DNA from: Defluviitaleaceae bacterium | GTDB taxonomy: Bacteria; Bacillota; Clostridia; Lachnospirales; WQUN01 | Length of the DNA stretch: 64,000 bases | Assembly (NCBI GenBank): GCA_009777845.1 | Contig: WRLD01000002.1 | Coordinates: forward strand, 62,001 to 126,000 | Direction: 5' to 3' | Shown here: piece after piece, positions 1 to 7,690 of the stretch | Layout of the letters: every line of letters begins with the position of its first letter | Numbering within the stretch: the stretch's first letter is position 1 | The notes under the pieces: generated by a model | Told to the model about the DNA's origin: nothing | Database searches by the model: none | What the model saw: only the letters and a program-made list of their open reading frames with translations | Program-made: the position numbers and the translations under genes

Positions 1-1
1 G

Positions 2-2539
2 GTCGAGGCGGTTTATCTGCTCATTCTGCTAGTGTCGCTCGGCTTTTTACGCGAAAAAAAGCTACTGCCTGCGTACGTGCTTTATGGCTTGGCAATTTTA
101 ACCAAGCCGCAGTCGCTTTTTGTCGCGCCTGTTTACCTATATTCCGCCTACGAATATCTCGACATTGACTTTAACTGGAAAAAAGCGGCGCGGCTCGCCG
201 CATATATAGGCGCGGCGGCGTTGGGCATGGTGCTTGTTGCTCTGCCGTTTGGGCTAATGACTACCATATCCGAAATGCGTAACGGAATGGCAATGTACAA
301 TCATTCCACGGTAAACGCGTTTAATTTTTGGGCGATTTTCGGCAATTTTCAGTCACTGGACACACGGCTGCTGGGCGTAAAACACGCCGTGTGGGGCATG
401 GCGATTGTGGGCGCGATTGTTTGGGCTTCCATGGTGGCTCTGCATACCAACCGCACGCGGCACAACGGCAGATATTTTTATTTAATCGTCGCCGCGCTTT
501 TTATTGTTATTTTTACATTTTCCATCAAAATGCACGAGCGTTATTTATTTCCCGGGCTATTGTTTATTTTGGCGTATTATGCGGACAACCGCGACCGCAG
601 GGAGTTTATTTTGTACTGCTCGCTGTCGGCGGTGTTTTTTATCAACTGCTTGGAAATCTTGCGGTGGGCGAATATAGACGGCTTCGAGCTTGACAAGTGT
701 TCAATCCAAGTAATTCCGTATGTTACGGTTGTTTTGGGGCTTGCGACAATCGGCTTGGTTATGCGTAGTCTGTTTTTTAATATGAAGAAAAAACGACCCA
801 AACGCAAGCAAAATCTTGAGCTTGAGCCTAAGCCAAAGGATACGCTAAAAAATCCGCCGCCCATGAGAAAGCGCGACTACGCACTGCTCGGGCTGTTAAT
901 CGCGGTGTACAGCGTGCTTGCGTTTGTGCGGCTGGGCGATACGCAAGCCCCGCAGACTACGTGGCTTGCGGACGAAGGCACAGAGGCAGTCTTTTTTGAC
1001 CTCGGCGAAAGCACGCAAATTTCCAAGGTACAATATTTGCTAGGTGCGGACACAAACAACTGGAACAGGCTTGAATTGTATTACGCCGCAGACAGCGGAG
1101 AATATGAGAGCTTTTATGAAATGGAGGGCAAATATCCGTTCGAGTGGCAATTTGAGGACGTGGACGTACGCGCGCAGAATATTAAGCTAGTGGCGAGCGT
1201 GAACACGCGCATACAGGAAATCGCGTTCCGTGGTGAGGGCGGCGAGGTTTTGCCAATTGTTTCCACTACGGCAAGCCCAAGGGACGGCGCGGCTATGCCA
1301 ATTGCTTCCACCGCGTCAAAGCTAACGGACGAACAGCACCTTCTGCCCGAAATGCGTACCTTTATGAATAGCGTATATTTTGACGAGGTTTTTTACCCTC
1401 GCACAGGCTACGAGCTTCTGCACGGCTTGGAGCCTAACGAGAAAACGCACCCGCCCTTAGGCAAGCTCTTTATTGCGGCGAGTATTCGGCTTTTCGGAAT
1501 GACACCGTTTGCGTGGCGGCTTCCAGGCACGCTGTTTGGCATTTTTATGCTGCCGCTATTGTACGCCCTTGCGCGAAAATTGCTTAAATCTAACAATTTT
1601 GCCTTTTTTGCGACATTTATATTTACCTTTGATTTTATGCTCTTTTCCCAAACGCGAATGACAACCATTGACAGCTATGTCACTTTTTTCATACTGGCGA
1701 TGTACTTTCTTATGTATTGCTACATTAGCGGACTGGAAAAAAATTCCTTCGGCAGGTCTATTCTTATACTCACGCTTTGCGGCACGGCTATGGGGCTTGC
1801 GATTGCCTCAAAATGGCAGGGAATATACGGCGCGTTTGGCTTGCCTGTTTTGTTTTTCCCTGCGTTGTATAAGCTATATTTGCGTGACAAGAAGCCGGCG
1901 ATTAAAACGCTTGCCCTGTGCTTTGTTATTTTTGTGGCGATGCCGCTCGCCATTTACGTATTGTCGTATATTCCGTATATAAGGGCTGTGGACGGCAATT
2001 TTTTGACTATTTGGGAAAATCAGAAATTCATGCTTACGTTCCATTCCCACGATGTGGTAAGCTCGACACACCCCTTTTCTTCGCCGTGGTGGGCGTGGCC
2101 GCTGATTATTACGCCGCTGTTCCAGTACCACGCCACGATTGCGGACGGCATAAAGCAGGGCATGAGCTCCATAGGAAGCCCCGCCGTGTGGTGGTTCGGT
2201 ATTTTTGTCACTGGCTACACCATTTACAGTCTTAGGAAAAAGCAACGGCACGAGGCCGACATCTTTTTTGTACTAATCGCCTACGCCGCAAACTTTGTGC
2301 CATGGGTCTTTATCGAACGCACTACCTTTATTTACCATTATTTTCCGAGTGTGCCGTTTGTTGTGCTGTTGATTGCCATGTTTTTCAAAAACCACGTCAA
2401 GCACGAATACGTGTATTACGTATACGCAGGCATTGTTTTAGTGCTGTTTATTATATTTTTCCCTGTGCTTTCGGGCATGTCGGTGAGTGTGAATTATATC
2501 GAGAGCTTGAAATGGTTGCCTGAGTGGGTTTTGGCTTAA
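2..2539 (+). CDS. Membrane glycosyltransferase, GT-C/PMT type, 5' end outside window
   Basis: Probably moves a sugar from a lipid-phosphate carrier to a cell-surface acceptor. The frame is open from the first bases, so the N terminus is missing and the GTG at 32 is likely an internal codon. Two halves are visible. The first is hydrophobic, with LTKPQSLFVAP near its start, as in bacterial GT-C mannosyltransferase-like proteins. After a basic linker (KKKRPKRKQ) and a soluble stretch of about 120 residues, the second half shows the PMT/ArnT-type signature DEVFYPRTG followed by THPPLGK and many membrane spans. Two-part proteins of this kind are known in Clostridia as phospholipid carrier-dependent glycosyltransferases. 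Sugar and acceptor cannot be read from the sequence. The stop codon directly abuts that of the convergent rmuC gene, and no terminator is visible between them. Confidence 0.8.
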   Translation, partial: VEAVYLLILLVSLGFLREKKLLPAYVLYGLAILTKPQSLFVAPVYLYSAYEYLDIDFNWKKAARLAAYIGAAALGMVLVALPFGLMTTISEMRNGMAMYNHSTVNAFNFWAIFGNFQSLDTRLLGVKHAVWGMAIVGAIVWASMVALHTNRTRHNGRYFYLIVAALFIVIFTFSIKMHERYLFPGLLFILAYYADNRDRREFILYCSLSAVFFINCLEILRWANIDGFELDKCSIQVIPYVTVVLGLATIGLVMRSLFFNMKKKRPKRKQNLELEPKPKDTLKNPPPMRKRDYALLGLLIAVYSVLAFVRLGDTQAPQTTWLADEGTEAVFFDLGESTQISKVQYLLGADTNNWNRLELYYAADSGEYESFYEMEGKYPFEWQFEDVDVRAQNIKLVASVNTRIQEIAFRGEGGEVLPIVSTTASPRDGAAMPIASTASKLTDEQHLLPEMRTFMNSVYFDEVFYPRTGYELLHGLEPNEKTHPPLGKLFIAASIRLFGMTPFAWRLPGTLFGIFMLPLLYALARKLLKSNNFAFFATFIFTFDFMLFSQTRMTTIDSYVTFFILAMYFLMYCYISGLEKNSFGRSILILTLCGTAMGLAIASKWQGIYGAFGLPVLFFPALYKLYLRDKKPAIKTLALCFVIFVAMPLAIYVLSYIPYIRAVDGNFLTIWENQKFMLTFHSHDVVSSTHPFSSPWWAWPLIITPLFQYHATIADGIKQGMSSIGSPAVWWFGIFVTGYTIYSLRKKQRHEADIFFVLIAYAANFVPWVFIERTTFIYHYFPSVPFVVLLIAMFFKNHVKHEYVYYVYAGIVLVLFIIFFPVLSGMSVSVNYIESLKWLPEWVLA

Positions 2540-3805
2540 TTATTCCTCCGCAATCCCCAACAAGCTCTCCCCGCCCGTATAAGTCTGCACCTCACGCAAG
2601 CTACGATTTATCGCATTTGTGCGTGTGCCGATAAGGTTCTCCAGCTCGTCGCCTGTTTGCGTTATTCGTTGATGCGCTTTTTTCAGAACGTCCTCGAATT
2701 TGCCGAACTCATTTTTGACCGCGCCGAGCGTTTTTTCTATATCTGCTGCGCCCTTTTGAATTTGCAAGGTTTTAAAGCCAAGCTGTAGCGAGTTTAGCAT
2801 AGCGGAAAAGGTCGTTGGGCCTGTGATGATTATTCCGTCCTGCCGCAAGGCTTCAAAAAGCGCGGCTTCTCGTGCGATTTCGGCATAAAGCCCCTCTGTC
2901 GGCAAAAACATTACCGCAAAATGCGTAGTTTCTGGCGGAGAAATGTACTTGCTGCGAATATCCTTCGCAAACGCTTTAATCCGCGAAAATAATGCCTTTC
3001 GGGCGGCTTCCGTTTCCTCGGGGTCGCCTGTTTCGTAGCAATCCAACAAACGCTCGTACGTTTCCAGCGGAAATTTTGAATCAATTGGAAGATATACATA
3101 CCGTCCGTCCTGCGTGCCTGGGAATTTTACGGCGTATTCTACGCGGCAGGACGAGCCTACCTTGGTAGAAACCTCCTTGTCGTACAGCTGTGACGGCAGC
3201 ATGTCCTCTATGATATGCCCGAGGTGAACCTCGCCCAAAATTCCGCGCGTTTTTGTACCCGCGAGAATACGGTTTAGCGAGCCTACGGACTGCGCGACTG
3301 TTTTCATTTCACCAAGCCCGCGGTTTACGCTTTCCAGCTGACTGCTTACCGTTTCAAACGACTTTTGCAGGCGGTTTTCCAGTGTTTGCTCTAGCTTTTC
3401 GTTCACGACCATACGCATTTCGTCCAGCTTTTTCTCGTTGGAAATTTGTATGCCAGTTAGCTTTTCGTCCACGCTTCCGCGAATGGTGGCAAGCCCGTCC
3501 GTGGTGTGGCGTAGAAACTGGTGCAAGGTGTCGTGTATTTCCTGCGAAAGCGTGCCGATTGCCTTGCGATTGGATTCGCGGCCAGACTCGAACACCTGCA
3601 TCATGCTGTCGCGAAGCCTGTCCAGCCGCGCGTCAAGCTCGTCACGCAGGAAGCGATTTTCGCCCGCGAGCTGATAATATATGTCCTCCTTTAGCTTGTT
3701 GAACAGCTCCTCATTTCGCCTTGCAGACCTAAAGCCCTGCAAAAACAACGCGACAATAAGCGCGATTGCCGCAATTACTAAGTACATTGTTATATTTCCT
3801 AGCAT
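2540..3805 (-). CDS. rmuC: DNA recombination protein RmuC
   Basis: RmuC-family protein, a predicted nuclease-fold protein that limits DNA rearrangement. One N-terminal membrane segment (residues about 5-22) is followed by a long coiled coil (about 30-190) and the conserved C-terminal core with GILGEVHLGHIIEDMLP, YLPIDSKFPLETYERL and VMFLPTEGLYAEI, all typical of the family. An upstream in-frame ATG at 3850 exists, but the ATG ending at 3805 has a clear ribosome binding site (GGGAGG, six bases away) and places the membrane segment at the very N terminus, so it is preferred. The protein is then about 421 residues, normal for RmuC. It is transcribed away from rpsB; the two share a 230-bp upstream region. 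Confidence 0.92.
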   Translation of the reverse strand: MLGNITMYLVIAAIALIVALFLQGFRSARRNEELFNKLKEDIYYQLAGENRFLRDELDARLDRLRDSMMQVFESGRESNRKAIGTLSQEIHDTLHQFLRHTTDGLATIRGSVDEKLTGIQISNEKKLDEMRMVVNEKLEQTLENRLQKSFETVSSQLESVNRGLGEMKTVAQSVGSLNRILAGTKTRGILGEVHLGHIIEDMLPSQLYDKEVSTKVGSSCRVEYAVKFPGTQDGRYVYLPIDSKFPLETYERLLDCYETGDPEETEAARKALFSRIKAFAKDIRSKYISPPETTHFAVMFLPTEGLYAEIAREAALFEALRQDGIIITGPTTFSAMLNSLQLGFKTLQIQKGAADIEKTLGAVKNEFGKFEDVLKKAHQRITQTGDELENLIGTRTNAINRSLREVQTYTGGESLLGIAEE

Positions 3806-3927
3806 GGAGTGCCTCCCTTTTAGTGACGAAAGTTCGTGAAGTTTCGACATGTACTATTGTATATGTAAAAGTTGGATTTTACAAGATTTTTAGATTGAGA
3901 AATTTTTTAACGAAAGCAAGAAAAATT

Positions 3928-3956
3928 TTGACATTTAATAAAATATATGCTACCCT
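3928..3956 (+). promoter_or_regulatory. Probable sigma-A promoter of rpsB-tsf
   Basis: TTGACA, a 17-base spacer and TACCCT lie about 80 bases before rpsB. The -35 box is perfect and the -10 box is weak. The following leader (about 3960-4020) has two short stems (TGTAG/CTACA and CGGC/GCCG) before the strong AGGAGGTG ribosome binding site. A leader bound by protein S2 is possible but was not demonstrated. Confidence 0.6.
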
Positions 3957-4033
3957 ATACGGCGTTGTAGATTCATCACTACACACACGGCTGTATCCTC
4001 TATGCCGTGGAGGAAAACACAGGAGGTGCCTAA

Positions 4034-4969
4034 ATGGCAGTTATTTCAATGAAACAGCTACTGGAAGCGGGCGTACACTTCGGTCACCAAACCAGACGCT
4101 GGAATCCAAAAATGAGCGAATTTATTTTCGCCGAACGCAACGGAATTTACATTATTGACCTGCAAAAAACCGTTCGCAAGGTAGACGAGGCGTACCGCGC
4201 CATAAGCGAAATCGTTTCCGATGGCGGCGAGGTTCTTTTTGTCGGCACAAAAAAGCAAGCGCAGGATTCCATCAAGGACGAAGCAATCCGCTGTGGCATG
4301 TACTATGTAAACGAGCGTTGGCTCGGTGGAATGTTGACCAACTTTAAGACAATGCAGCTTCGCGTGCAAAGATTAAAAGAACTGGAAAAAATGCAAGAGG
4401 ACGGGCGCATGTCGCTTCTTCCCAAGAAAGAAATCGCAAAGCTCGAACACGAAATGGAAAAGCTGCAACGCAACCTCGGCGGCGTAAAGCAAATGAAGCG
4501 CGTGCCAGATGTGCTTTTTATCGTAGACTCGCGTAAGGAACGCATTGCAATCCAGGAAGCGCGCACGCTGGGAATACCCATTATCGCAATCGTGGATACA
4601 AACTGCGACCCAGACGAGGTAGACTACGTTATTCCTGGGAACGACGACGCAATTCGTGCAATAAAGCTAATAGCGGGCAGACTTGCGGACGCGGTAATCG
4701 AAGCGCGGCAGGGCGAGCAAACCAACGAGGAGCCAGTCGAGCAACCCCCTGTAGCAGAACAGCCTGCGGCAGTACAGCCTGCGGTTGAACCTGCGAGCGA
4801 GCCAGTTGCGGTTGAACCAGTAGCCGAGCAACCTGCGGTTGAAGCACCTGCAACCGAACAGCCCGAGGGCGAAAAGCCTAAAAGAACCACGAGGAAAAAG
4901 CCCGAGCAACCCGTAGAGGAAGCCGAGCCTACCTCTATTGAAGAAGTAGTTGCGAACGAGGAAGCCTAA
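4034..4969 (+). CDS. rpsB: 30S ribosomal protein S2 with long C-terminal extension
   Basis: Small-subunit ribosomal protein needed for S1 binding and translation initiation. The start [20 protein letters not shown] and the segments [24 protein letters not shown] and IVDTNCDP are hallmarks of S2. The conserved protein ends near residue 230 (IEARQGEQ). A tail of about 80 residues follows, built from short repeats of Glu, Pro, Ala, Val and Gln (EPV, EQP, VEP), with one basic patch ([12 protein letters not shown]) near the end. Acidic or Pro-rich S2 tails occur in some Firmicutes and Actinobacteria. This one is probably disordered, and its role is unknown. AGGAGGTG eight bases upstream fixes the start. 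It is followed by tsf, the usual partner. Confidence 0.97.
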   Translation: MAVISMKQLLEAGVHFGHQTRRWNPKMSEFIFAERNGIYIIDLQKTVRKVDEAYRAISEIVSDGGEVLFVGTKKQAQDSIKDEAIRCGMYYVNERWLGGMLTNFKTMQLRVQRLKELEKMQEDGRMSLLPKKEIAKLEHEMEKLQRNLGGVKQMKRVPDVLFIVDSRKERIAIQEARTLGIPIIAIVDTNCDPDEVDYVIPGNDDAIRAIKLIAGRLADAVIEARQGEQTNEEPVEQPPVAEQPAAVQPAVEPASEPVAVEPVAEQPAVEAPATEQPEGEKPKRTTRKKPEQPVEEAEPTSIEEVVANEEA

Positions 4970-4999
4970 TAACTAACCTTTATAAAAGGAGCTTATACA

Positions 5000-5926
5000 A
5001 TGCAAATATCAGCATCAATGGTAAAGGAATTACGCGAATTAACAGGCGCGGGCATGTCCGCGTGTAAAAACGCCCTAGTAGAAGCCGAGGGCAATATAAA
5101 ACGCGCGTCAGAAATTCTACGCGAAAAAGGGCTTGCCGCCGCGGCAAAAAAAGCAGGGCGTGTAGCGGCAGAGGGTCTTGTGGCGGCGGCTGTCGCGCCC
5201 GACCGCAAGAGTGGCGCACTGGTAGAAGTAAACAGCGAAACCGACTTTGTGGCAAAAAACGACGATTTTATCACCTTTGTACAGCAAATGGCGAGCCAAG
5301 CACTAGGCTCTACAGCCGAAACCACGGACGCACTTTTGGCCGAGGCGTGGAAGCCCGACCCCTCGCAAACCGCGCAGGAAGTGCTTACACACAAAATTTC
5401 CATAATCGGCGAAAATATCGGCGTACGCCGCTTTGTTCGCTACACGGCTAACGCAAACCAAGCTGTAGTCGAATATATCCACGGCGGCAGAGTTGGCGTA
5501 ATCTTGGTTGTGGAAGCGCCCGCAATCAACGACTCCGTACTCGAAGCAGGGCGTAACGTCTGTATGCAAATCGCAAACCTCGCGCCGCAATTTATCTCGC
5601 GTGCAGATGTTCCTGCGGAATATCTGGCAAGCGAAAAGGAAATCCTTACCAAGCAAGCGTTAGAAGAAAACAAAACCGCCGACAAGCCCAAGCCAGAGCA
5701 AGTAATAGAAAAAATGGTAGAGGGTCGCTTGGCAAAAACGCTAAAGGAAATATGCCTTTATGACCAAGAATACGTCCGCGAGGACGAACACACCGTAGCA
5801 TCTTACCTGAAATCTGTAGGCGAGGGCGTAAAAATTGTTGCGTTCACACGCTACGAAAAGGGCGAGGGTATCGAGAAGAAAGAGGTCGATTTTGCCGCTG
5901 AGGTGGCGGAGGCGATGAACGGCTAG
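5000..5926 (+). CDS. tsf: Translation elongation factor Ts
   Basis: Nucleotide exchange factor that regenerates EF-Tu-GTP. Near the N terminus it has the UBA-like domain with LRELTGAGMSACKNALVEAE, then the repeated core with VEVNSETDFVAKND and VVVEYIHGGRVGVILVVE-like segments, and the C-terminal module with ICLYDQEYV. At 308 residues it is of normal length. AAGGAGC stands nine bases before the ATG. It lies 30 bases after rpsB in the common bacterial operon, and a compact hairpin with a T run sits at its stop codon. No frr or pyrH follows; the operon ends here. Confidence 0.97.
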   Translation: MQISASMVKELRELTGAGMSACKNALVEAEGNIKRASEILREKGLAAAAKKAGRVAAEGLVAAAVAPDRKSGALVEVNSETDFVAKNDDFITFVQQMASQALGSTAETTDALLAEAWKPDPSQTAQEVLTHKISIIGENIGVRRFVRYTANANQAVVEYIHGGRVGVILVVEAPAINDSVLEAGRNVCMQIANLAPQFISRADVPAEYLASEKEILTKQALEENKTADKPKPEQVIEKMVEGRLAKTLKEICLYDQEYVREDEHTVASYLKSVGEGVKIVAFTRYEKGEGIEKKEVDFAAEVAEAMNG

Positions 5927-5942
5927 GGGCACAGCCCCTTTT
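5926..5942 (+). terminator. Short hairpin terminator at the end of tsf
   Basis: GGGGC, three-base loop, GCCCC, then TTTT. It starts on the last base of the tsf stop codon. The stem is short but GC-only. Confidence 0.6.
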
Positions 5943-6017
5943 CTCCGACTGGGGTGTGGTGGGAATATCGCCTCGGAGCCTTGAGAGCTTTAGTGGAAAT
6001 AGAAAATAGCACAAATG

Positions 6018-6044
6018 AAAAAGCGGCGTGAGCCGCTTTTTTGT
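6018..6044 (+). terminator. Rho-independent terminator downstream of tsf
   Basis: AAAAAGCGGC, a GTGA loop, GCCGCTTTTTT. This is a second and stronger terminator about 90 bases after tsf. It is symmetrical enough to work in both directions. Confidence 0.8.
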
Positions 6045-6064
6045 TTGTTGGAAAGATTTTCATA

Positions 6065-6130
6065 CGGAGGGACGGAGGGACGGAGGGACGGAGGGACACA
6101 AAGGGACAGAGGGCAGAGGGACAGAGGGAT
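6065..6130 (+). repeat. GGAGGGAC-type tandem repeat
   Basis: Four clean copies of the octamer CGGAGGGA are followed by decaying versions (AAGGGACAG, AGGGCAG, AGGGACAG, AGGGATAG). The strand is purine-rich throughout. No gene is seen between 5943 and 6180. Confidence 0.8.
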
Positions 6131-6179
6131 AGAAGGAACGTGGCACAGGAGGAGTGCGGACTAAAAAAAGCGTGCTGAA

Positions 6180-6301
6180 ACGCGGATTTTAGCGGATTTT
6201 AGCGGATTTACACGGATTACGCGGATTATACGTGCTTAGCGAATTTTCGCGGATAAAATCAGCAAAATCCGTTAAATTCACGTAAATCCGTTAAATCCGT
6301 G
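6180..6301. repeat. Degenerate AATCCGT array, copy 1
   Basis: The stretch is built almost wholly from variants of a 10-12-base word, TTAAATCCGTG or its complement CACGGATTTA. The first half reads the complement and the second half the forward word, so it could fold on itself. Related arrays recur inside the following repeat block and on both sides of fhs. Confidence 0.75.
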
Positions 6302-7590
6302 TTTAATACTCCTAAAATCCACCGCCAACACATTAAAGAAATTTGCAAGTTTTTTGTAGGGGACGGACTTGTCCGTCCCGAGGTTTGCACGTACAAAATT
6401 GATGGGAGCTTGCCCCTCCTGCGGCTACGTGCGTACCTCGGGAGGATGGTATTTTTTGTTGAATTTTCGTGGAGCTTGACCCGCCCACAGCTACGTGCGT
6501 ACCTCGGGAGGGGTAAACCCCTCCCCTACGATAGAGCGTGGGCTTCCCACGAGCGAATCCGTGCAAATCCGTGTAAATCCGTTAAATCTGCGTGAATCCG
6601 CAAAATCCGTGTGAATCCGTTAAATCCGTGTTTAATAATTTTAAAATCCACCGCCAACACATTAAAGGAATTTGCAAGTTTTTTGTAGGGGACGGACTTG
6701 TCCGTCCCGAGGTTTGCACGTACCAAATTGATGGGAGCTTGCCTATCCCACGATTGCGTGCGTACCTCGGGAGGACGGTATTTTTTGTTAAATTTTCGTA
6801 GAGCTTGTCCCTCCCACAGCTACGTGCATACCTCGGGAGGGGTAAACCCCTCCCCTACGGTAGAGCGTAGGTTTTTCACGAGCGAATCCGTGCAAATCCG
6901 TTAAATCCGCGTGAATCCGCAAAATCCGTGTAAATCCGTGTTTAATAATTTTAAAATCCACCGCCAACAGATTAAAGGAATTTGCAAGTTTTTTGTAGGG
7001 GACGGACCTGTCCGTCCCGAGGGTTGCACGTACAAAATTGATGGGAGCTTGCCCCTCCTGCGGCTACGTGCGTACCTAGGGGGGACGGTATTTTTTGTTG
7101 AATTTTCGTGGAGCTTGCCTATCCCACGATTGCGTGTGTACCTCGGGAGGGGTAAACCCCTCCCCTACGATAGAGCGTACACTTCTCCCCCACCCCACCC
7201 CAAAACAAAAAGCAAGGCTTGCCCCGCCCACAGCTACGTGCATACCTCGGGAGGGGTAAACCCCTCCCCTACGGTAGAGCGTAGGTTTCCCACGAGCGAA
7301 TCCGCAAAATCCGTATAAATCCGCGTAAATCCATGTTTAATAATTTTAAAATCCACTGCCAACACATTAAAGAAATTTGCAAGTTTTTTGTAGGGGACGG
7401 ACTTGTCCGTCCCGAGGTTTGCACGTACCAAATTGATTGCGACTTGCCCCTCCCACAGCTACGTGCGTACCTCGGGAGGACGGTATTCTTTGTTAAATTT
7501 TCGTAGAGCTTGCCCCTTCCCACAGCTACGTGCATACCTCGGGAGGGGTAAACCCCTCCCCTACAATAAAACGTACACTCCTCCCCCACC
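6302..7590. repeat. Four tandem units of a 250-395-bp repeat with hairpin-bearing ends
   Basis: Units start at 6302, 6631, 6941 and 7336, each with TTTAATA then AAAATCCACYGCCAAC. Within each unit a GTAGGGG word is followed by a hairpin (ACGGACTTGTCCGT) and CCCGAGG. Later in the unit the mirror arrangement occurs, CCTCGGG, a hairpin (AGGGGTAAACCCCT) and CCCCTAC. Units differ by internal deletions and base changes. AATCCGT-type words join units 1-2, 2-3 and 3-4. Open frames here are short and are explained by the repeat itself, so no gene is called. The ends resemble those of the 115-bp elements beside fhs. Confidence 0.85.
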
Positions 7591-7600
7591 CCACCCCAAA

Positions 7601-7648
7601 AACAAAAAGCAAGGCAACGGAAAACGCAGTTTTCCGTTGCCTTGCTTT
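7601..7648 (-). terminator. Terminator of the giant dockerin-protein gene
   Basis: The inverted repeat AAAGCAAGGCAACGGAAAA / TTTTCCGTTGCCTTGCTTT has a five-base loop. Read on the minus strand it ends in TTTTTGTTTTT, a good terminator. It lies about 45 bases after the stop codon. A run of ACTC/ACTA words fills 7650-7692. The left arm overlaps sequence shared with the repeat block. Confidence 0.8.
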
Positions 7649-7690
7649 CATTTACTCACTTATTTACTCACTTACTCACTCACTAACTAA

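Noticed and set aside
4624-4890. Minus-strand frames across the S2 tail
   Set aside because: The Gly/Ser/Ala-rich translation is only the complement of the Glu/Pro/Ala repeat in rpsB.
6302-7590. Repeats considered as a CRISPR array
   Set aside because: Units are 250-395 bp, diverged, and lack short constant repeats with unique spacers. No cas genes are in the window.
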